The notes below the pieces were generated by a model. That model made no database searches. It was not told the origin of the DNA and worked only from the letters and a program-made list of their open reading frames with translations. Shown piece after piece: positions 41,794 through 50,097 of a DNA stretch of 50,097 bases. The DNA is from Nemertoderma westbladi (lineage: Eukaryota; Xenacoelomorpha; Nemertodermatida; Nemertodermatidae): NCBI GenBank assembly GCA_032718475.1, contig JAUCBJ010007804.1, positions 1-50,097 of the forward strand, in the 5' to 3' direction. Made by a program: the position numbers and the translations under genes. Every line of letters starts with the position of its first letter. Positions within the stretch are counted from its first letter, which is position 1.

Positions 41794-44089
41794 CAACATT
41801 GGCCGCCACTATACGATAATAAATAAGTCTAACACTATCCCTAAAGAAGCCGAAATTACAAAACCAAAGAAGGGGAAAGCAAAGAAAAGGACGACGGCGA
41901 AACTTAAGAAGAAACCAAAGGCGAAAGGGAAAAATATAACTTACAAAGTTAAGAACGGAAGACTTGCGAGCCTTTCTTCACCAGACGTATCGCCAGACGA
42001 TCAACCAGACACGTTACCAGATGGTGAACCAGACATTTTGCCAGACATGTCACTAGACGTTTCGCCGGATGTTCCGTGAAACATTTTACCAGACATATCA
42101 CAAGATGTTTTACCAGACATTAGTAACGTACTGACACATAGTAAAGCCGCAGTTTCCCTATTGGAGCAGCCTTCTATTGACAAACTACCAAATTTGGCAC
42201 TCTTGAGTAACCTTAAGTACAGTGAAACCTCATGTATTACAGATGTGGGTAGTACCTATACAAATGTAAATACAGGTGTTACTTTACGCTCAAGAGACAT
42301 ACCAAACTTACAACCTACGGTGAGACCTGGGATTAATATCGGCACAAAAATAAGTTTACCGAAACCCAGTGATCCCATAGAATTTAAACCAACATTAGGG
42401 ATCGACTCACAAAGTACCGACAATCAAGGTAAGAAGACGAAGAAGGACAAATTACTTGTAGACCCGGACGGATCAACAGTCAACAAGGGAATACCTACCG
42501 GCGGACCCGTGGGCCCATCTAGTAAAACAAAACCTTCAAAATTCACCATTGACTTACCTGATGACGTCATAAATACTTACGTCGACCGTATTGTAAACCG
42601 GACAGATTCTTGGACAAACGCGTGCCGAAAATTAGCGTGGATTGTACGTTTTGTACAATACGTTAAAGGCAAACGCGACTTTACAGGTCGACTTACATTG
42701 ACTGAGATTGACAGATGTGAAATTAAATTAATTCGCCATTACCAATTGCGATATTTCGCACACGAATTCACATCCATAACTCAAGGTCAACCAATCAAGT
42801 CGTCACCAATATTGAGTTGGAGTCCGATAATTTATAATGGCTTAATTTGTCATAAATCTCGGCTTCAAAACATCGACTTTAATACTAACTTTAGATACCC
42901 AATAATAATACCACAACATCACGAATTACAATGTGCAATGATACTGGACGCACACTTACATCTAAAACACGCAGGAAGACACCACTGTCTTTCATACTTA
43001 CGTACAAGATTTGTATTAATTAGACCCAGTAAAGCACTAAGTTCAGTGACACGTATGTGTATTATTTGTAAAAAGGTACATTCTAGAATAAGTACCCAAG
43101 AAATGAGTGAACTTCCACAAGCACGACTACAAGCATTCAGACCACCTTTCACAGAGACTGGAATTGACTGCTTTGGTCCCATACATACAAAACGTGGACG
43201 TATACTAATAAAACGTTGGGGACTGATTTTCACATGCATGTCCAGTAGGGCAGTTCATATTGAACGTGTGATGGATCTTTCCACCAACGCTTTTATACTA
43301 GCATTGCAGCGATTTATCGCTAGACGCGGACTAGTAAAATGCTTGTACTCAGACCAAGGTACAAACTTTGTTGGTGCTCGAAATGAAATTGCTAGAGCCT
43401 TTAAGAAATTAGATCATGATCAAATCTCAAACGAACTACGTCCTTACAAAATTGTTTGGAAGTTTAATCCTCCAGATAGTCCATGGAGAGGCGGAGTCTG
43501 GGAGAGATTGATAAGATCTATTAAAACAGCCATGGCAAAAGTCATTCCAGTACACCACATCTTGACAGACGACCAACTGACCACATTGTTTGTTGAAATC
43601 GAGGCAATACTAAACACTAGACCAATAGTATTAGTACCCGATGACAAACAATCCCAGTTTGCTTTAACACCTGCACACCTGCTAATGCAGGCACCGACTT
43701 CATTGATGCCTATTTCTATTCCAATAGAAGGCGATAGCTACGGTAGAAAAGCGTGGAAAATCACGCATCTACTAGCTAACAAATTCTGGGAAATATGGCA
43801 AAATCATTATTTGCCCTCTATTTCTGCCAGAACTACTTGGTACAATAACACCCGAGCTTTAAAAGCGGGAGATCATGTACTGTTAGCAGAAGTGAATTTA
43901 AAAAGACGCTTCTGGATAACTGGTGTTATTTTAGACACACATCCATCTATGGATGGAGTGACAAGAACCGTGACGGTACGGACAATTGACGGTTGTACGG
44001 TAGACAGACCGACCCAACGTCTTGTACTTCTTGAAGAGACTCGAAACGAGTCAGGAGATTACAAGTCTCCAACTAATGTTAGTAAATAG
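41765..44089 (+). pseudogene. pol: pol: integrase with BEL C-terminal domain, one stop upstream
   Basis: It lies in a different frame from RT/RNase H, overlapping it at 41765-41793. A Lys-rich stretch and SPD/LPD-type five-residue repeats come first, with an in-frame TGA at 42077. Then comes an open 642-codon frame (42161-44089): an H-H...CIIC zinc domain (codons about 265-303), the integrase core with D in GIDCFGP (about 336), D in YSDQGTNF (about 398) and E in GGVWERL (about 448), and the BEL-specific C-terminal domain (NHYLPSISARTTWY, AGDHVLLAEVNL, RPTQRLVLLEE). Integrase inserts the DNA copy into the genome. The catalytic triad appears complete. Confidence 0.92.
41957..41976 (+). repeat. 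Dispersed BEL motif, copy 5
   Basis: GGAAGACTTGCGAGCCTTTC, ahead of integrase, read as GRLASLS. Confidence 0.95.
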
Positions 44090-44749
44090 TAAGGAGTTTA
44101 CAAATAGATTTCCACATACCTGTACACTGTAGTAAAGACAGCGGTAGAATTCCATTGTCTTTATATGTGAACATTGAGGGTAATACCCTTATGTGTCACA
44201 TAGGAGCGGGATTTGTAGGTATAAGAAATGGAATTCTACTTGGAACTCACAATATTGAGACATTTTCGAAATTTTAGACAATCCATTTGGATTTGAAAAA
44301 TTTTTAAAATTGATTCTCCAGTGAATGGATTTCAGGGTACAGTCGGGTGGGACTTAAAATTAGAGAAACAAGAGAATGGAAGACTCGCGAGCCTTTCTTA
44401 AATTTAATTAAATTTTACACGGTCTTGTTTCAATAAGTTACGTCAACCAATAGACTTCCCTATATTACTAATTCTTGACTGCTTATTTTCTGATAATAGT
44501 TTGGGATCAAAAGGTGAGTATTTTAGACTCACAGCCAGTTTAGCCCAAATTCGTTTTTATTTCGGCAAAAATTTAGATAAGAAACAGTGTGTCATTAAAG
44601 AAACCCTAGATCTTAGGCTATGGGTAGGAGGCTGGAGCGTTGTCGAGCCAAAAGGGCAGACGAAAAAACCCTCAAATCTCCTCACAACTAACAATAAACT
44701 CTGTTGTATTCCCTCTAGTAGCAATGATTATGTAACCATACTTCCAATA
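44090..44749 (+). other. Post-integrase spacer
   Basis: It contains one copy of the dispersed motif (44378-44397) outside any ORF, and a frame open from 44501 that has no ATG until 44750. A GTGAGT at 44514-44519 resembles a splice donor. Confidence 0.5.
44378..44397 (+). repeat. Dispersed BEL motif, copy 6
   Basis: GGAAGACTCGCGAGCCTTTC, non-coding spacer after integrase. Confidence 0.95.
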
Positions 44750-46192
44750 ATGGCAAAGGGGATATCTGGAGAGCCGAGATGGGGATATGATATCCAAGAG
44801 GAAGCAGCAGCCCCATTCGAACGATTTGGAGCAAAAGACTACACTATATTTGGTATAAAGGAATTATCAGAAAGTACAGCAAAACTCGCAAAGACTAAAT
44901 ATGACTCGACGGTATTAAAGAGAAGGCAGAACGCGTTAAATGAAAGAATCAAAAGTTTACGTAAAACCTTCAACAAACTTTATCCATACGATGCTTTATG
45001 TGATACGGGAGATATCAGTGAAGACCCCGATACCGAAATAAGTCGTTTGTATCATACCATGCAATACCTGAAGGCACATGAACCTATGCCTGCGGTACGC
45101 GATGAATTCGATGGAATGCATCTTTACAGACGAACTCGAGGAGACGATAGAGAAACGAAGGAAGCCTTTTCAGTTTATAAACGTTATTATCAATGTGGTG
45201 CTTGCATGCGCGAACAACAAAAGGCGATTCCGATGCGTTTGAATAAGGAAAATCCCGAACCGATATTGGCGAGGTGTTCGAACCATCAACAACTACGTTA
45301 CCAGGAAGGAGGGTATCCTTTATCGAATCTGTATCATTCATTTGCTATGTGTGGACCAAAGGCGGGAGAAATTGACGTTTGCCCACCTAAGATTGTTGAA
45401 CCCGATGCATTTGAACTTACGCTGGAAGAGGTGACTCAGTCAACCCGCGAAAAGAAAGAAACTCTTAGCCTATACAGAGCCTATAAGGCTTTCGAGGAAG
45501 GTGAGATGGAAGAATGGGGCGGAAGACTCGCGAGCCTACCTTACCATTGGACGTCACACGATCAAACTTCAGCTAAGGAGATGACACCGGAAATTTTCGA
45601 AAGTATAAACTTTGCCCAAAACGTTATTCAGAGACTACAGATTGCATCCCCGGAAAGGACAAGAGAAATGCAACCGCGTAGTACTTCGACCACGAAACCA
45701 TTGAGTACGACACTCAATTTCCCTATTAGTATACCAGTCCGAGAAGATACGACGTACGAAATACCTATTGTGGATCATCCGGAAATCATTTCAAACTTAG
45801 AGTTTCTTCCTGCAGTTGTTCTAAGCGATATGGTTAAGATATATGATTTACGTAGACATATTATGCAAAAGGTCGTGCATAATGTTCCGCCTCATATTCA
45901 AGACTTTAGGGAACTGGATAGACCTGGCGCTGATATAGCTCCGAGCAACCTAAAAGGATATTTGACCAGAACAATTCGCTTATGGATCGGAACAGGAACC
46001 TTTGAATCGGATACAGACATCGCCACAAATTGGCAAGGTAAAGTTATTCGTTTCGAGGACGAGAAGGACATAGAGAAGATTTGGCAACCTTCGGAAGAAT
46101 TAATGGACGAATGGAACAGGGCGCTTAGATCATTTCAAGAAAATGGTTACATGTTTTATGAAACGAGGGCGGCAGCCATCAACAGAGTCTGA
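44750..46192 (+). CDS. Accessory ORF A after integrase, unknown family
   Basis: About 480 codons from the first ATG (44750); the frame is open back to 44501. Not recognised. It has no signal peptide or membrane segment, so it is not a usual env. There is a possible zinc site CGAC ... C-S-N-H (C-x2-C-x23-C-x2-H) and a helical, charged N-terminal third (STVLKRRQNALNERIKSLRK). A copy of the dispersed motif is read as GGRLASLPY at 45521. C-terminal text includes LSDMVKIYDLRRHIMQK and LKGYLTRTIRLWIG. The next ORF follows in another frame after 20-75 bases, so the two may once have been one protein. The intact length in a damaged element suggests recent function. Confidence 0.6.
   Translation: MAKGISGEPRWGYDIQEEAAAPFERFGAKDYTIFGIKELSESTAKLAKTKYDSTVLKRRQNALNERIKSLRKTFNKLYPYDALCDTGDISEDPDTEISRLYHTMQYLKAHEPMPAVRDEFDGMHLYRRTRGDDRETKEAFSVYKRYYQCGACMREQQKAIPMRLNKENPEPILARCSNHQQLRYQEGGYPLSNLYHSFAMCGPKAGEIDVCPPKIVEPDAFELTLEEVTQSTREKKETLSLYRAYKAFEEGEMEEWGGRLASLPYHWTSHDQTSAKEMTPEIFESINFAQNVIQRLQIASPERTREMQPRSTSTTKPLSTTLNFPISIPVREDTTYEIPIVDHPEIISNLEFLPAVVLSDMVKIYDLRRHIMQKVVHNVPPHIQDFRELDRPGADIAPSNLKGYLTRTIRLWIGTGTFESDTDIATNWQGKVIRFEDEKDIEKIWQPSEELMDEWNRALRSFQENGYMFYETRAAAINRV
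45521..45540 (+). repeat. Dispersed BEL motif, copy 7
   Basis: GGAAGACTCGCGAGCCTACC, in accessory ORF A, read as GRLASLP. Confidence 0.95.
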
Positions 46193-46266
46193 CTTCCAAG
46201 ACTATACAAATTAGAGCGGCAGACGGAGTTTTGCACGTTTTTAGTAGACAAAGGAGCGACAAGCGA

Positions 46267-48471
46267 ATGCCGATACCTCCAGGAAATACTAAGCGGCACC
46301 ATCTCATTACTAACATAGTAAAGAAGATGGACCAAGCCTGCAACATCGATGCTAGAATGTTACCGAAGATGGTAAGAAATATTATTTTAGATAAAACCGT
46401 TGTAAAGATTGGATCAGGAGTGAGAGAGGATTTAATTAGCGATTTCGCCGGCATGTCGGACAGTGACGACCGATTACCGACACCTTACGTCGACACTCGA
46501 CCTCTTATACTGTGGTCTATAGAACAAGGATATTTCCGGGAGTATGACACTCAGAAGACCGGAACTGGATACATTTCCTACCTGAAGTTTAATTGGGATT
46601 ACAAGGAAAGTAAAAGAACCAAGTATATCGAAACGTATGGAGAAGGTGATACTCCTGATATAAACGAGTTTGAATCACAGCTTAAATGGAGAGGATGCGT
46701 ATATTGGGCTATCACTTCGCCTCCAAGAGCAGTACTACAATATTATTTAGCGATAGGGTCATCAGTGAATGTTTGCTTAATCGCCGACATTGTGTCTCGG
46801 ACTCTTAAAAGACATCCACTTTGTCTCGGAGAAGGACATACTTTCTACGAGGAAGGGAGAATTCATACCGACGTGTTTAGACGATTTCTCGAACCCTTCT
46901 ACAATTCCGACGCTCAGTGCAATGCCTTTACTCGAGCAGGATTTAGTATATTTCGAGACGTGTATCTTCGCTGTGCGGGATCTCTTATCGAAAGACCATC
47001 TATGTTTACAATGTTACCTTATGAAGGAGAACGTATCGTGGAGGTTATAGACGAATCACGGCAGACGCGCTCGCCTATCGGTCACTTAGGTGATGATTCT
47101 GATATAACGACGATCATTGATGATCCTCTAGAGGAACTTCTTGAGATTGAAAGGAACCTCCCGAAGAAATCTCAGACGGAGATTCGTCAACTTGAAGCAA
47201 CAGATGCTGTAGTTTGTATACAACCTTCTGAAACATACCAACCTGTAGATCCAGACGATTATGACTATAGTGTGGGAGGAAGTGCTCGACCAATTGGAGA
47301 TCTTATATATGAGCGAGTGTGGTACCCTGCTAATACGATGTGTGGTAAATGTGGCGTCGCTGGACATCATTCGACGAAATGTAGTGGAAAACACATTACT
47401 ACGACTCAACTGATTTGTGGATGGTGTGGAGATCAAGGGTCCCATACATTTTATACTTGCTGGAGATTTATGGCTCAATGCTCATATTGCAATATAAAGG
47501 GACATCGAGCATCTGAATGTCAATTGCGAGACATACCATACGAACACGAATCTGTAAAACTCGTGAGAAAACTGTTTGATGATTGGGAAGATTTAGCTGA
47601 CAAACATGTATCGGCACAAAGAAGACGATTCCCGATGAGAGCACATCTTGGATTTTGGGCGGTAAATCCCCAAACTATGATGTCGGAAGGATATATCTCC
47701 GCTATGCCACAATATGACAAACTAATCGAGGTAGTTGATATTTTGCCTCATGATAGTGGATTTAGAGTTGTACGCGAATACTTGTTGCAGATTCACCCTG
47801 ACAATAAGAATACATGGAACTTCCAGAAAGTTATCAATCGTATCACGTATAGTGAATTTGATCGTTTCCGAACAGAAAAGCGAAACAAGGGAGCTTGGTT
47901 AACCGTCGCATGGGCGTACCGAACCGCCTTCTACCACAAACGCATACGAGCGAGCGTATTCGAGGAAGAGGAGATCCTAGAGGCAACCAACATACCAGCT
48001 ACTCCGGTTGCACCGTCTGCACGTCACCCTCGGGAGGACGGACAGAACAGGATCATAAGGGTTCAGAAAGTGAGCCAACAACTAAAGAAAACTATAAATA
48101 TTGAAGAACGAAAGCGATGTGAACCGACTATCCGAGTTACTCGGGATACGGTGTCACTTCCCAGAGAACCGCAAGGAGGATTGGGACACATACCAGCCGA
48201 TCAAAAGGGGGCGCAAGTTTCTCTTGGGTCTGCGCCGTCCGCTTCCCGCGCGTTCCCAGACGTTTTGCCAACGGTGGATACAACCAGTCGGTCACGAGGA
48301 GTCGGACGAGGATTTGGGATTACTAAAAGGCGAGCTTGTGAGGAAATGGTCTCACCGTCTCCCAACGTCCAAGGTAAACTAGTGACTCGCCCCATAAGTC
48401 CCATATTGCGAGCTAAGTCGCCTATACGCAGTTTTCGAGGACGCGGCAGGGCCCAATCCACAAAGCGATGA
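46267..48471 (+). CDS. Accessory ORF B after integrase, triple zinc knuckle protein
   Basis: About 734 codons from the first ATG (46267); the frame opens at 46214. It has three consecutive cysteine knuckles: CGKCGVAGHHSTKC and CSYCNIKGHRASEC are canonical C-x2-C-x4-H-x4-C, and CGWCGDQGSHTFYTC between them has one extra residue. The N-terminal half (KKMDQACNIDARMLPKMVRN, KFNWDYKESKRTKY, TSPPRAVLQYYLAIGS) is unfamiliar, and the C-terminus is basic, Ser/Arg/Gly-rich (SFRGRGRAQSTKR). This looks like a nucleic-acid-binding protein, in the position where env lies in other elements but without any env feature. A second gag-like or RNA chaperone role is inference. Confidence 0.7.
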   Translation: MPIPPGNTKRHHLITNIVKKMDQACNIDARMLPKMVRNIILDKTVVKIGSGVREDLISDFAGMSDSDDRLPTPYVDTRPLILWSIEQGYFREYDTQKTGTGYISYLKFNWDYKESKRTKYIETYGEGDTPDINEFESQLKWRGCVYWAITSPPRAVLQYYLAIGSSVNVCLIADIVSRTLKRHPLCLGEGHTFYEEGRIHTDVFRRFLEPFYNSDAQCNAFTRAGFSIFRDVYLRCAGSLIERPSMFTMLPYEGERIVEVIDESRQTRSPIGHLGDDSDITTIIDDPLEELLEIERNLPKKSQTEIRQLEATDAVVCIQPSETYQPVDPDDYDYSVGGSARPIGDLIYERVWYPANTMCGKCGVAGHHSTKCSGKHITTTQLICGWCGDQGSHTFYTCWRFMAQCSYCNIKGHRASECQLRDIPYEHESVKLVRKLFDDWEDLADKHVSAQRRRFPMRAHLGFWAVNPQTMMSEGYISAMPQYDKLIEVVDILPHDSGFRVVREYLLQIHPDNKNTWNFQKVINRITYSEFDRFRTEKRNKGAWLTVAWAYRTAFYHKRIRASVFEEEEILEATNIPATPVAPSARHPREDGQNRIIRVQKVSQQLKKTINIEERKRCEPTIRVTRDTVSLPREPQGGLGHIPADQKGAQVSLGSAPSASRAFPDVLPTVDTTSRSRGVGRGFGITKRRACEEMVSPSPNVQGKLVTRPISPILRAKSPIRSFRGRGRAQSTKR

Positions 48472-48491
48472 AATGGAAGGCAAGAGTGGAC

Positions 48492-48511
48492 GGAAGACTT
48501 GCGAGCCTTTC
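48492..48511 (+). repeat. Dispersed BEL motif, copy 8
   Basis: GGAAGACTTGCGAGCCTTTC, just after the ORF B stop, in a segment (about 48473-48535) repeated around copy 9. Confidence 0.95.
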
Positions 48512-48769
48512 TTATGATTTCATTTATTTGTATTTAAAAGGAAGGACACAAGCGATATTAGTAGTTATTTCAAACTTATGCAATTTATATTGTTCATGCA
48601 ATTTATATTTAGAAAGTTTTATATTTAGAAAGATTTGTATTTAGAAAGTGTTATATTTGTAGTCATTCCAAACTTACGCAATTTATTGTTTCGAATATTA
48701 TGCAATTTATATTTTATATAAAGAAGCAGTATTTGTATTTGCAGTAAAATAGAAGGCAAGAGAGTAGAT

Positions 48770-48789
48770 GGAAGACTTGCGAGCCTTTC
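48770..48789 (+). repeat. Dispersed BEL motif, copy 9
   Basis: GGAAGACTTGCGAGCCTTTC, non-coding, with flanks matching those of copy 8. Confidence 0.95.
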
Positions 48790-49272
48790 TTGTGATTTCA
48801 TTTACTTATATTAGTAGTTATTTCGAACTTATGCAATTTATTTTATATAAAGGTAGCATTTGTATTTGTGATTGTTTTGAATTTATGCAATATTTGAGAT
48901 GCAATAGATTTATATTGGTGAATTTAATTTAGATTTATATTGTACTTACTTAATAAAGCCTTAAATATGTAAAGTTTGAATTTGTAATTATTTTGTACCA
49001 AATTATTACGTAGAAAGGAAGTATTATTGTTTAAGATTTAATTTGTAAATATGTAAGTATGCCCTAAGTATTCCATAATTTGATTTAGTATTGGTGAAAA
49101 CCGTATATTTTATGCACGATAATATCCTGTTTTCATGGAGCGGTATAGAATTATATCCTCATAAAAGCCGAGGATTTTCAAAATTTTATTTTGTTGGAAT
49201 TAACTTGTTATAAAGATTACATTAAGTCCTCATTTGCATTTACTATAGCTATTCGTACAACATTGTTCAAGT

Positions 49273-49345
49273 GGTTCAGTAGCTCAGTCGGTTATGCGTT
49301 AGAAAATCGTTTAGTAGGTATCAAGTTCAAATCCTAGCAGGTGCG
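49273..49345 (+). ncRNA. tRNA-like Pol III unit inside the 3' LTR
   Basis: It has the A box TAGCTCAGTCGG (49280-49291), the B box AAGTTCAAATCC (49323-49334) and a T6 run at 49351-49356. It differs from the 5' LTR copy at two positions only (one in the D arm, one at the first half of the B box); the core boxes remain. Confidence 0.65.
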
Positions 49346-49350
49346 AATTA

Positions 49351-49356
49351 TTTTTT
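49351..49356 (+). terminator. T6 Pol III terminator in the 3' LTR
   Basis: It matches 33085-33090. Confidence 0.5.
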
Positions 49357-49561
49357 GTGCTAAATTTCAACTCATTTGAATTGACCGCTACGATTTAATT
49401 GTATCTGCTTAAGATAGATTAACCAATGTGATTGCAGTTATTTGACAGTAACCAATGTCGTGCAAGATACGCGTTTGCTGGACCAATGATTATCTTTAAA
49501 AACCTAATGGAACTCATAGAACAATCTAGATTTATCTCGATTGTTAGCAGCACTAATTTGC

Positions 49562-49569
49562 TATAAAAG
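49562..49569 (+). promoter_or_regulatory. TATA box of the 3' LTR
   Basis: TATAAAAG, identical in sequence and context to 33296-33303. Confidence 0.65.
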
Positions 49570-50097
49570 GTGCGATTTGTTCATTAGTTATCACTTCTTC
49601 AATCAATCTTTATTATTCTTATTTTACTTCATTTTAGTTAGATTATTGTGTTTAGTACGTTACTTTGATCTATGCTATTATGTCTTATTAGTTATCGTTA
49701 ATTTTGTAATAAAGTTAGAAGTATTTGTTACATCTGTTTTGTCATGATTTACCACTGTGAACCCAACTGAGGGACAGATGGCAGGCTAGACAGCGGGCTG
49801 TGGCAATAAACGGGAACATCGGCGGAATGTAGGAAGGAGACCACCCACGATATCTATTCTTAGTTATTCGCCCATCGCCTGAAAGGTTAGACAGGGTTTG
49901 ATGCCTTGCTACCTAAGTGCAAGACCTGAGATCAAAGGTAGAGGTAGTGACACGCTGTGCGCCAACAAATTAAATTTAGGAACTGTACTATCTTGATTTA
50001 GATAAAACCCGCAGTAGACCTTCACATTCCTACGGGGGGGGGGGGGGGGGGAGAGAGAGGAGAGATTGGCAGACAGAGAGAGATACTAGTACACAAA

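Larger units (their letters stand above)
48472..49143 (+). other. 3' non-coding region before the 3' LTR
   Basis: Very AT-rich, with repeated TTATGCAATTTATATT and TTATATTTAGAAAG segments and motif copies 8 and 9. The GGAGCGG just before the LTR start (49137-49143) could be part of a polypurine tract, but it is short. Confidence 0.55.
32889..50097 (+). mobile_element. BEL/Pao LTR retrotransposon, >17.2 kb, 3' end beyond window
   Basis: Direct repeats of at least ~950 bp (32889 on and 49144 on) enclose gag, protease, RT, RNase H and integrase in BEL/Pao order on the plus strand, then two extra ORFs. Domain order and the C-terminal integrase extension identify BEL/Pao. The usual size is about 6-10 kb, so this element is unusually long because of a ~1.8-kb leader plus LTR end, a long gag and ~4 kb after integrase. 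About 14 substitutions and one 12-bp indel separate the LTRs. The primer-binding site, polypurine tract and exact LTR ends could not be fixed. Confidence 0.9.
49144..50097 (+). repeat. 3' LTR, truncated by window end
   Basis: This is the second copy of the LTR, with TATAAAAG at 49562-49569, AATAAA at 49708-49713 and G18 at 50034-50051. It carries a 12-bp segment (near 49190-49203) absent from the 5' LTR. Confidence 0.9.

Noticed and set aside
46267-48471. Accessory ORF B as an env gene
   Set aside because: There is no signal peptide, membrane helix or glycoprotein pattern; it has zinc knuckles and a basic tail.

Overview
This is AT-rich, non-prokaryotic DNA from an animal, most likely an invertebrate. 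The evidence is a BEL/Pao LTR retrotransposon (a group known only from animals), several clades of non-LTR retrotransposon (LINE), a decayed piggyBac transposase, MITE-like elements and minisatellites, with almost no host coding sequence. I cannot name the species. The only plausible host-type gene is a single-exon ORF for a secreted, possibly GPI-anchored, Cys-rich protein (6402-7166).

Layout. 0.9-6.0 kb: a plus-strand RTE-like LINE with endonuclease and reverse transcriptase (RT) pieces. It is split by a second, minus-strand LINE of a related family, with an 11-bp target-site duplication and a (TAG)n tail. 6.4-7.2 kb: the secreted-protein ORF. 7.8-8.2 kb: a LINE scrap. 8.8-10.3 kb: a 1.5-kb TTAA-flanked piggyBac-type non-autonomous element holding five tandem ~162-bp units. 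10.5-10.9 kb: another LINE scrap. 12.95-15.94 kb: a broken minus-strand DDE-transposase-like gene of a family I recognise only as uncharacterised. It is split by a LINE fragment and a perfect 74-bp hairpin. 16.7-17.3 kb: a tandem pair of Helitron/Helentron-like elements. 18.4-21.4 kb: two halves of the outer LINE family in permuted order. 21.6-23.4 kb: a CR1/Jockey-like endonuclease split by a 16-bp minisatellite grown from its own coding sequence. 23.8-24.9 kb: piggyBac transposase pseudogene. 25-29 kb: mostly unassigned, with a tRNA-like Pol III unit at 27.35 kb. 29-31.7 kb: LINE ORF1-like and RT fragments and a second 16-bp minisatellite. 32.0-32.35 kb: two fold-back or MITE-like elements.

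32.9-50.1 kb: a very long BEL/Pao LTR retrotransposon, with the 3' LTR cut by the window edge. It carries gag (coiled coil, capsid-like DUF1759-type region, zinc knuckles), protease, RT, RNase H and integrase, then two further large same-strand ORFs of unknown family, the second with three zinc knuckles. The LTRs are about 98.5% identical, so insertion is fairly recent. The coding region is nevertheless broken by an in-frame RT deletion, a 44-bp frameshifting duplication and several stops.

The most unusual features of this element are: (1) a tRNA-like unit with A box, B box and T6 terminator inside the LTR, upstream of the TATA box; (2) a near-palindromic ~20-nt motif repeated nine times across coding and non-coding parts and read in two different frames; (3) three similar stem-loops just upstream of gag; (4) the two post-integrase ORFs. 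Together these look like an RNA-level packaging, regulatory or transcription system not explained by standard BEL/Pao annotation. That reading is inference.
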